10,295 nucleotides of DNA from Frondihabitans sp. (lineage in GTDB: Bacteria; Actinomycetota; Actinomycetes; Actinomycetales; Microbacteriaceae), in assembly GCA_025464735.1 (NCBI GenBank), contig JAODMX010000458.1:1-10295 (forward strand), in the 5' to 3' direction. The position numbers and the translations under genes were made by a program. Position 1 is the first letter of the stretch, and each line of letters begins with the position of its first letter. Shown here piece by piece: positions 1-5,656 of the stretch. The notes beneath the pieces are model-generated. The model was not told where the DNA came from, did not search any database, and saw only the letters and a program-made list of their open reading frames with translations.

Positions 1-520
1 TCGGGCCACCGTCGGATGACACGGGCTGTCGCCCGATGACCAGTGCGTCGGCGATCGGGAGGACCGTGGCATCCGGGAGCACGAGCACCCAGTCGGTCGT
101 GCGTGGCGGGCGGTCGCGGGTCTCCTCTTCGAGGGAGTCGAATGTGTTGGGTGAGTCGGGCGAGTCGGGCGTCTCTAGCGTCGCGGGCGCTGCGACGACT
201 GCGGGCAATGCAGCAGTTGACGCAACGAGCGGGGCAACGGCCGGAGTCGCGACGAGCGATGCCGCCTCCGGGGTGACGATCGCCGTCGGAGCCTTGAAAG
301 CGCGTTCAGTGATGGCGGCGCGAGCATCAGCGCTCGAAACGAAACGGGCCTTCTGGTAGCGCAGAATCCCCGCGCCGATGCCGAGGCAGATGAGACCGCC
401 GATCGCCAGCATGAACAGGATGGGCGCCTGCGAGAGGTAGTAGCCGCTGCGACCCCACACCGCCGCGATCAGCGCGAGGACGCAGCCGATTCCGATGAAT
501 AGTCCTCCCAGCGCGCGCAT
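1..520 (-). CDS. Membrane-anchored FHA domain protein, truncated by the left window edge
   Basis: An uninterrupted frame of 173 codons runs from the ATG at 520 off the left edge. Two membrane helices lie near 4-22 (LFIGIGCVLALIAAVW) and 33-53 (ILFMLAIGGLICLGIG). A cytoplasmic Ala/Pro/Val-rich linker (about 75-140) follows, ending in an acidic DSPDSPN...EEE stretch. From residue 144 the chain enters an FHA domain: WVLVLPDATVLPIADALVIGRQP, read in two parts as WVLVLPDAT (144-152) and ALVIGRQP (159-166), with the conserved G163-R164. The remaining FHA residues (SxxH and NG) lie outside the window. The same LVLPD(G/A)T and VIGRQP appear in the zinc-ribbon FHA protein, so these two FHA domains are close paralogues. 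The ATG shares one base with the preceding stop (TGATG), indicating translational coupling. The probable role is recruiting phosphothreonine proteins to the membrane at the secretion system. Confidence 0.85.
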   Translation of the reverse strand, partial: MRALGGLFIGIGCVLALIAAVWGRSGYYLSQAPILFMLAIGGLICLGIGAGILRYQKARFVSSADARAAITERAFKAPTAIVTPEAASLVATPAVAPLVASTAALPAVVAAPATLETPDSPDSPNTFDSLEEETRDRPPRTTDWVLVLPDATVLPIADALVIGRQPVSSDGGP

Positions 521-1539
521 CAGTAATACCTCGCTGCGTTGGCGGCGGCGACCACGATGACGATAAGGATCACGAGGACGACGGCCACCGATAGGTAACC
601 GAGGATGAGGCCAGCGATCGCCATCCCCCGGCCGCGTTCCCCGGTTCGCTCGATCTGCGCGAGCGCGACATGACCGAACACAATCGGGAAGATTGTGCCG
701 CCTAGCAAGCCGAAGATCAGTGCGCTGACGGCGAACCCGTTGGTCGAGTTGGGCCGCTGGAGAGCGCGGTAGGCCGCGTCTCCCCCACCGTATACAGCGG
801 CGTCGAATGGCCGCGAAACGCCTGTTGCCGTCCTGATCCGCACAAATCGGGGGATCAACAGGATCACTGCCAGTATTCCTCCGGCTCGAACGAGATTCGC
901 CGCGAGAGAGCGCCAGATGATTGCCGCATTAGTATTTACCGGCACCAGATAGGCGACAAGGATGTACACCACGGCGACGGCAGCCGCGATCCAGAGGACC
1001 CGGTAGGACGATGGAGGAGAGCCTGTCGTCATCAGCCAGGCTAGAACAATCACAACGGGGCCGACCAGGTACAGGGACTGCTCGACAGCGCTGACGGCAG
1101 CGGGGGAAACTGCCACCCGGCCATCCATCATCAGGATGACCATAAGTTCGATCGCCGGCCCGAGGACCGCGAGTAGCAGGCCGCCAATGCGTGCGCCGCT
1201 GGTGGCCCGCCCCGCACGTCCGACAAGGAAGACGGCGACGGGAACCAGCGCAAGGAACAGGAAGATGACGATCTCGAACGGGACCGAATAGGCGGCGGAC
1301 ACGAGAGTAAACGAAATCCAGCTCGACACCGCTCCGACGACGGCCGGGCCGATGATCCCGGCGAGGAGGAGCACCAGGGGCAGTGCGGGTTTCGGCACGG
1401 TGACCAAAGGCTGCGACCCCGTGACGGCGATCACCGGTGCGCCACGCATCAGCTCCGTCCCGCAGTTCTCGCAAAAGCGAGTGCCGAGGTGTGGCACGCC
1501 GCAGCTCGGACAATGGGTGGTCGGCATAGTCGTGGTCAT
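520..1539 (-). CDS. Zinc-ribbon multi-pass membrane protein with C-terminal DUF4190-like domain
   Basis: Using the start at 1539, the product has 339 residues. A four-cysteine zinc ribbon opens the protein (C10-P-S-C13, C23-E-N-C26). About eight hydrophobic segments follow, near 54-78, 88-107, 116-137, 157-171, 181-200, 214-231, 268-293 and 306-333. The last two, with GFAVSALIFGLLGG, FGHVALAQI and GRGMAIAGLILGYL, match the DUF4190 pattern common in actinobacterial membrane proteins. The molecular role of that domain is not known. The zinc ribbon resembles that of the FHA protein two genes upstream, which hints at a shared cytoplasmic partner; this is inference. The gene begins 31 bases after the VWA stop with a strong GGAGG site. 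Its TGA overlaps the next start by one base (TGATG, 518-522), so the downstream FHA gene is probably coupled. It could be a membrane accessory of the secretion machine, but nothing in the sequence proves that. Confidence 0.85.
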   Translation of the reverse strand: MTTTMPTTHCPSCGVPHLGTRFCENCGTELMRGAPVIAVTGSQPLVTVPKPALPLVLLLAGIIGPAVVGAVSSWISFTLVSAAYSVPFEIVIFLFLALVPVAVFLVGRAGRATSGARIGGLLLAVLGPAIELMVILMMDGRVAVSPAAVSAVEQSLYLVGPVVIVLAWLMTTGSPPSSYRVLWIAAAVAVVYILVAYLVPVNTNAAIIWRSLAANLVRAGGILAVILLIPRFVRIRTATGVSRPFDAAVYGGGDAAYRALQRPNSTNGFAVSALIFGLLGGTIFPIVFGHVALAQIERTGERGRGMAIAGLILGYLSVAVVLVILIVIVVAAANAARYY

Positions 1540-1544
1540 GCGAT

Positions 1545-1549
1545 CCTCC
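1545..1549 (-). promoter_or_regulatory. Ribosome binding site that sets the start of the DUF4190-like gene
   Basis: A perfect GGAGG sits five bases upstream of the ATG at 1539. This favours that start over an in-frame ATG at 1605, which would add 22 unnatural residues, overlap the VWA gene by 35 bases and displace the zinc ribbon from the N-terminus. Confidence 0.8.
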
Positions 1550-1570
1550 GTTCGGCTCCGTAAGCGATAG

Positions 1571-3652
1571 TCATCCGCAGAACCCGTCGGTCGGGCCGGT
1601 CCCAACGCCGATCTGGATGCCGCCGACGATGTCGGTGGCCGAAGCTCCGTCGCCGATGAACCAGATCTTCTGGGAACCGGATGCGACGGTCAGGTAGTTG
1701 ACGTTGAGGTAGGCGGTATCTGACGAGCTCGTGAACTGGGCATTCGGATAGGTGGATCTCACAGCGTCGAAGGTCGAGTTCACCCCGACCCCCGACGGCA
1801 ATCTCGGCGCGCGAGCGTTCTGCGACACGTAAAGCCCGATCACCGTGTCTGATGTGTCGAGGATCACAGCAACCGCGTGACCAACACCTCCGGTCGCAAG
1901 TGCCCAGACGTTGCATCCCTCCGCCCACTCTGCCGCCGGGCCGGGATTGGGGACGATCTGCCAGACATCGGCCAGCGACATCCCGACCTTGATCGGGCCG
2001 ACATGGCCGTACCCTATCTTCCACGCGCTGATCTCGCTCTGACCGGTCGTTCCGCCCCCGCAGAGGCACAGCGTGATCTTGAGGATCCTGGTCGCGGCAT
2101 CGGCGGGGTTGGCGACATACATGGCGTAACCGGTGTCGGAACCTGGCGAGGTCGCGAACGTCTGGAACGCTCCCGAACTGTCACTTCCCGAAGTGCCAGC
2201 GCCGTAGATCGCGGTGGCGGCGCCGAGCGTATCGCCGACTTTGACGCCGTCAGCGGTGGCGACCTTCTTCTTCGGAATGATACCGACGAGCCGGTCGTGG
2301 GAGAACAGGAGGGTTCCCTGGTCGCAGTTGACGTACTGGATCTCGAGGATTACCTTTCCGAGTGTGAAACCGCTGACCGCGGCGCGGGCGTCGGCCAGAC
2401 TCATCCCGATCTGGAGCTGGTCCAGTCCGCGCGAGTTGAGCGCGCCTGCGGTCGAAACCGGATCGGTGAGGGCACGCAGACGTGCGGCGAGCTGGGTGGC
2501 GTTCGAAGCGTCGACGAACTCGCCGCCGCCCGCTTGCGCGATGCAGGCGAGATCCTCCTGTGCCTGCTCGTCTGCGTCGACCGCGAACCCGACCGTTTGG
2601 ATCGTGAAGCCGGGATGATCGGCCTTGATCTTGGTGGCGATATCGCAGGCCGAAGGCGGCGAGCAGGTATCGACGCCATCCGTCACGAGCACGATGAGAC
2701 CGGTCTGGGCATCCCCCAGCTGGGCCTCGGCGTCTGTGAGGGCCGGGCCGAGCGGAGTAAATCCGGATTGCGAGATCCCGGCAATGGCGGTGGTGAAGGC
2801 CGGCTTGTCGATCGGGCCGACCGGGATTAACCGACGGACGTCGGTGCAACCCGCCGCGCGATCCGAATCCTGGTTGCCCGTCGATGTGCCGAAGACGGTG
2901 AGGCCGACCGTCGCCGCGTCGCCGAATCCCTGCACCAGAGTGGTCGCCGCAGAGCGGGCCGCATCCATTCGCGAGCCTCCGCCTGGTACGTCGCGGATCA
3001 TCGAGCCCGACGCATCCAAGATCAGAACGGTGGGCACGTAACGCGCCGCGACGGCCGGCAGGACGGCGGCTCCGGTTTGGCTGGCCGACGGCTCAGGAGT
3101 TGTGGCGGCAATCGGCTTCGGCTCGGTCGGAGCGAGGTGCGGGAGAATCGCGATACCCGTCGCCGTCAGCAGGCCGACCACCACTACAGCGGCGACCGCG
3201 ATTCGGGCGGCGAAGGGGATTCGGCGAAGAATCGAGACGAGCGGGGCGGCTGTCAAGACGGCGGCCGTCGGAGCCGAACTGAGGGCCGCCCCTGCGGCTG
3301 GCGACGGCGCGAGGCCTGGCTGCTGAGCGACGATCCAGGCCTTCAGCCCGTCATACGCCGATGGGTTTGCCAAGACAGCCCCGCGCAGTGACGGGATCTC
3401 GGCCGCGATCACGGCAAGCTCGGTGGCCGACGTCGCGGCATCGGAGGCGCGGCGGGCGAGCACCTCATCGCGTCGCCTAAGAGCGTCGTCTACCGGCGGC
3501 TCACCGAGCGAGCCCAGCCACTGGAGCAGACCGGCGTACGCGACTGGGTTCAAGGCCGCGGCAACCCGGGTCTCTGGGTAGTCCCGGGCCAGCTCGGCGA
3601 GCCGCTCCGGCCCGACCGACGGGTCTGCGGCCTCCACCGCGGGCGAGGTCAT
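1571..3652 (-). CDS. Variant leucine-rich repeat / VWA domain membrane protein with C-terminal GMSLAD repeats
   Basis: A 693-residue protein. Residues 8-50 and about 74-112 are two variant leucine-rich (LRV-like) repeats sharing 'LA.(I/L)A...P..R.A(V/A)..NP.AY.GL..W'. One membrane helix lies at about 149-171, with Arg-rich flanking sequence before it (RR 143-144, R150), predicting N-inside topology. A VWA domain (about 204-398) follows outside, with an intact MIDAS metal site: D213-A-S-G-S217, T299 and D325. The C-terminal half (about 408-693) carries two copies of a module opening with IGMSLAD (415-421) and VGMSLAD (556-562). Each is followed by a beta-rich stretch and a 'G(V/L)..G.(T/S)...(A/V)...Y' element, resembling BamE/BLIP-type small alpha-beta folds. 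Nine cysteines lie in the outer part, so disulfides are likely. It probably binds a protein or cell-wall ligand outside the membrane. The start at 3652 overlaps the upstream stop (ATGA), with AGAGGG too close to act as a normal site, so coupling is likely. Domain architecture is seen; function is unknown. Confidence 0.85.
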   Translation of the reverse strand: MTSPAVEAADPSVGPERLAELARDYPETRVAAALNPVAYAGLLQWLGSLGEPPVDDALRRRDEVLARRASDAATSATELAVIAAEIPSLRGAVLANPSAYDGLKAWIVAQQPGLAPSPAAGAALSSAPTAAVLTAAPLVSILRRIPFAARIAVAAVVVVGLLTATGIAILPHLAPTEPKPIAATTPEPSASQTGAAVLPAVAARYVPTVLILDASGSMIRDVPGGGSRMDAARSAATTLVQGFGDAATVGLTVFGTSTGNQDSDRAAGCTDVRRLIPVGPIDKPAFTTAIAGISQSGFTPLGPALTDAEAQLGDAQTGLIVLVTDGVDTCSPPSACDIATKIKADHPGFTIQTVGFAVDADEQAQEDLACIAQAGGGEFVDASNATQLAARLRALTDPVSTAGALNSRGLDQLQIGMSLADARAAVSGFTLGKVILEIQYVNCDQGTLLFSHDRLVGIIPKKKVATADGVKVGDTLGAATAIYGAGTSGSDSSGAFQTFATSPGSDTGYAMYVANPADAATRILKITLCLCGGGTTGQSEISAWKIGYGHVGPIKVGMSLADVWQIVPNPGPAAEWAEGCNVWALATGGVGHAVAVILDTSDTVIGLYVSQNARAPRLPSGVGVNSTFDAVRSTYPNAQFTSSSDTAYLNVNYLTVASGSQKIWFIGDGASATDIVGGIQIGVGTGPTDGFCG

Positions 3653-4434
3653 ACCCTCTCGACCCTGATCACGAAGCTCCCGAGCTCGATTTCGAAGCCG
3701 TCATCGAGGATGGTCGAAGCGTCGGATGACACCTCAACCTCGGCACCATCGGCGGTGAGCGCGACCACACCATTGGTCGACTGGAGGTCACGCACGACGA
3801 GCCGGCCCGCATCCAGATCGAGCACGGCGTGCGACTTGGAGACCAGACCGTCGGGGTCGTCGATCGCGAGCACCGCCGTCGCGCCTGGGTAGGCAGCGAC
3901 ATCCGGCTGGCGGCCGATCACGGTCGTCCCCGCGACCGGATGCGAAGTGCCGTCGGGCAGCACGAGTCGCCATGATCCGCGGGGCCGACGCGGTGGTGCG
4001 ACCCTGGTGCGGTCGTCGAGTGCGTCGATGGGCACCGCCGTCACTGGCAGTGGGGGCGCAGGCGCAAGCGGTGGAGGCGCAAGCGGCGCGGCCGCAGGTG
4101 CACCGAACGTTGGCACGTCGATCATTGCAGAGCCCCGCGCTACTGGCGCGGAGACGGCCGCCAGTGATACCTCGACAACCGGCGTGGGGGCGACCGGCGG
4201 AGGTGGGGGCGGCGGCGGGGCGCTCGGTGCCGAAACCTGAAGCGGCGGTGGCGGAGGTGCCGAGGCCGGAACGACAAGCGCCGGAGGCGCTGTGGGTGGA
4301 ACAGGGACAACGGGAGATGCGACTGCTGCGGCGGCCGTGAGCCGGACGCCGCAGCTGCCGCAGAACGTTGCTCCCACGCGAGTGAGGGCTCCGCAGGAGG
4401 GACAGGTCAAGGTCGAGCCGCATCTCGTCGCCAT
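3649..4434 (-). CDS. Zinc-ribbon, Pro-rich linker, FHA domain protein
   Basis: A 261-residue protein, probably cytoplasmic since no membrane helix or signal peptide is seen. It starts with a four-cysteine zinc ribbon (C11-P-S-C14 and C25-G-S-C28). A long Pro/Ala/Val-rich linker (about 32-150) follows, including an eight-proline run near 73-80. The C-terminal FHA domain (about 153-261) has all the expected phosphothreonine-binding residues: G174-R175, S199-K-S-H202 and N221-G222. Just before the FHA domain, DDRTRV (140-145) offers T143 as a possible kinase site, which is inference. FHA proteins bind phosphothreonine partners of Ser/Thr kinases, so this is likely a signalling adaptor for the secretion locus. 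The ATG lies nine bases after the CHAP stop without a clear Shine-Dalgarno site, suggesting translational coupling. The end overlaps the VWA gene start by four bases (ATGA). The opening LVLPDGT...VIGRQP closely resembles the FHA domain at the left edge of the window. Confidence 0.88.
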   Translation of the reverse strand: MATRCGSTLTCPSCGALTRVGATFCGSCGVRLTAAAAVASPVVPVPPTAPPALVVPASAPPPPPLQVSAPSAPPPPPPPPVAPTPVVEVSLAAVSAPVARGSAMIDVPTFGAPAAAPLAPPPLAPAPPLPVTAVPIDALDDRTRVAPPRRPRGSWRLVLPDGTSHPVAGTTVIGRQPDVAAYPGATAVLAIDDPDGLVSKSHAVLDLDAGRLVVRDLQSTNGVVALTADGAEVEVSSDASTILDDGFEIELGSFVIRVERV

Positions 4435-4443
4435 GTCACGCCG

Positions 4444-5250
4444 CTACGCCGCGACCTTCGGACGGAGGTACCCCTGGACGTAGGGCTTGTAGAAGGAGTT
4501 CAGCTCGGTGACGAAGATCCCCCGGCTCTGCTCGCTCCCGCTTTGCTGGACCATGTACACGTTCCCGTTGGCATCGACGTGATCGACGATCGCCGTGTGC
4601 CCATAAGGATTTTCTGGCGAGCCCATGTGCGCCGGCCACGCGTCGATGCAGACGATGTCACCCGGTTGCGGCGTGTCCTGGGCCGAGATCTGATCGAAGT
4701 GCCCGGTCCCACCATAGTTTGCCCAGACCTGGTCCCCGTTGGCGGGAACAACTGCGCTGGGGCCGTAGAGGTCCGACGTGTACTGCTTGATCAGGTCAAC
4801 GCACTGAATCCCGTTCGATTTGTCGTAGTCGACGGCGGCACTGGTGCCATCGGGGTAGTGGCTCCGCCAGCCTGCGAACTCAGCACTCGACGCATCGCTC
4901 GAGCCCGTATCGGAACCGGAACCGGGACCAGGACTGACCTGAGCAGGAGCAGCAGGACCCGCCGCCCCGCCGCCGGAGCCCTTGACTTTGCTCGCGTCAC
5001 GCTGCTCCGACGCGTTGTTCAGCGCCGACTGGCCCAGGCCGGCGACGCTGGCTTGAGCCGTGATCAGTGACTTCCGGAAGGTTGGCCAGCTCTGCACGAG
5101 GCGCTGCGCGTCGGCGCCGTCCCAGAGCTGCAACAGGCCGCTGACGGTCTTGTCGAGTCCGCCAACGATCTGGTCGACCGACATCGCGGTCTGCTTCAAC
5201 TGGCGGCCGACGTTCTCGACAGCTTCGACATCCATTCCCATCTGGGCCAT
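4444..5250 (-). CDS. WXG100-CHAP fusion: putative type VII-secreted peptidoglycan hydrolase
   Basis: A 268-residue two-domain protein. Residues 1-88 form a WXG100 helical hairpin with W43-D44-G45, homologous to the preceding gene. Residues 89-123 form a flexible linker rich in Gly, Ser, Pro and Ala (SGGGAAG, SPGPGSGSDTGSSDASS). Residues 124-268 match the CHAP (NlpC/P60-clan amidase/endopeptidase) pattern: GIQCVDLIKQY with candidate nucleophile C150, PQPGDIVCIDAW (195-205), YGHTAIVDHVD with candidate general base H218, and VYMVQQSGS (231-239) where the third polar residue is expected. CHAP domains cleave peptidoglycan amide bonds, so the likely target is the cell wall, either the cell's own during secretion or a competitor's. 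There is no Sec signal peptide, so the WXG100 domain probably serves as the export signal. No obvious immunity gene follows; the next gene starts nine bases after the stop. The fold assignment is firm; substrate and target are inference. Confidence 0.9.
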   Translation of the reverse strand: MAQMGMDVEAVENVGRQLKQTAMSVDQIVGGLDKTVSGLLQLWDGADAQRLVQSWPTFRKSLITAQASVAGLGQSALNNASEQRDASKVKGSGGGAAGPAAPAQVSPGPGSGSDTGSSDASSAEFAGWRSHYPDGTSAAVDYDKSNGIQCVDLIKQYTSDLYGPSAVVPANGDQVWANYGGTGHFDQISAQDTPQPGDIVCIDAWPAHMGSPENPYGHTAIVDHVDANGNVYMVQQSGSEQSRGIFVTELNSFYKPYVQGYLRPKVAA

Positions 5251-5257
5251 GGCAGAA

Positions 5258-5265
5258 CCTTTCTT
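5258..5265 (-). promoter_or_regulatory. Ribosome binding site of the WXG100-CHAP gene
   Basis: AAGAAAGG ends seven bases before the ATG at 5250, in the 36-base gap after the small WXG100 gene. It is a strong site and supports the start MAQMGMDV, which aligns with the start of the preceding paralogue. Confidence 0.75.
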
Positions 5266-5286
5266 CCGAACGGGTTGGGGGTGCGA

Positions 5287-5556
5287 TCAGCTGGAGGCTT
5301 TGCGCTGTTCCTGCGCGTTGTTCCAGGCAGACTGGCCAAGTCCCTCGATCTGCGTCTGCGCGGTAAGCAGCTCCTTTTTGTGCTGCGGCCACCAGCTAGT
5401 GACGAAGGCGTGCGCGTCCTGGCCGTCCCAAATGCCAGTCAGGCCGTTGACCATCTTGTCGATGCTCGCCACGAGCGTTCCGATGTTCTGCGCTTGCGTC
5501 TTGAGCTGCTTGCTGACGACCTCGACCGCGTCGACATCCATTCCCATGCGTGCCAT
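5287..5556 (-). CDS. WXG100 family small secreted protein (ESAT-6-like)
   Basis: This is an 89-residue WXG100 protein, the usual size for the family. It has the hallmark W43-D44-G45 in the turn between two predicted amphipathic helices (about 8-40 and 47-85). Such proteins form helical-hairpin dimers and leave the cell through the EccC/EssC machine, whose gene lies just upstream. It has no signal peptide, as expected for type VII substrates. The canonical C-terminal YxxxD/E export motif is not visible; the corresponding place reads SAWNNAQEQRKASS, where W78 may stand in for Tyr. It is a close paralogue of the N-terminal domain of the next gene: by hand alignment about 49 of some 87 positions match, with a one-residue gap at W55-W56. 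A natural reading is that the two form a heterodimeric substrate pair, which is inference. The gene has its own GAAAGG site. Confidence 0.92.
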   Translation of the reverse strand: MARMGMDVDAVEVVSKQLKTQAQNIGTLVASIDKMVNGLTGIWDGQDAHAFVTSWWPQHKKELLTAQTQIEGLGQSAWNNAQEQRKASS

Positions 5557-5656
5557 TTGAGTTGCCTTTCGTGTGAGTGTTGCTCTGGCTAGGTGATGCG
5601 TTTGAAGACTATTGGCTGCTCGCCGCCCTGGAAATGGGGACCGCTACCCATGCCCG
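5557..5656 (-). other. Spacer between ATPase and WXG100 genes
   Basis: This 100-base gap is the longest non-coding stretch in the window. It contains the WXG100 ribosome binding site at its downstream end and a weak inverted repeat (ATGGG/CCCAT with an 8-base loop, 5634-5651) with no following T-run. I see no convincing -10/-35 pair and no intrinsic terminator. It could hold an internal promoter or a processing site that raises WXG100 expression, but the sequence alone does not show this. Confidence 0.4.
5565..5570 (-). promoter_or_regulatory. Ribosome binding site of the WXG100 gene
   Basis: GAAAGG lies eight bases upstream of the ATG at 5556. It fixes the start at MARMGMDV rather than at the in-frame internal ATGs four and six codons in. 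Confidence 0.75.

Noticed and set aside
36..359. Plus-strand open frame with a Ser/Ala/Gly-rich product at the left edge
   Set aside because: The minus strand here encodes the linker and FHA start of a membrane protein in one unbroken frame; the low-complexity plus-strand product is a reflection of that linker.
1540..1605. Upstream ATG at 1605 for the DUF4190-like gene
   Set aside because: It overlaps the VWA coding end and adds 22 unsupported residues, whereas the ATG at 1539 has GGAGG at ideal spacing and puts the zinc ribbon at the N-terminus.
1877..2830. Long plus-strand open frame (317 codons) opposite the VWA gene
   Set aside because: It lies antisense to a gene with clear domains, has no recognisable motifs, and is the expected shadow of a high-GC coding strand.
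4190..4265. GGC/GGT-rich stretch that could be a phase-variable repeat
   Set aside because: It encodes the polyproline linker of the FHA protein; repeat units are irregular and the frame is intact.
5634..5651. Inverted repeat ATGGG/CCCAT with an 8-base loop after the ATPase stop
   Set aside because: The stem is only five pairs and no T-run follows on the minus strand, so it is not a credible intrinsic terminator.
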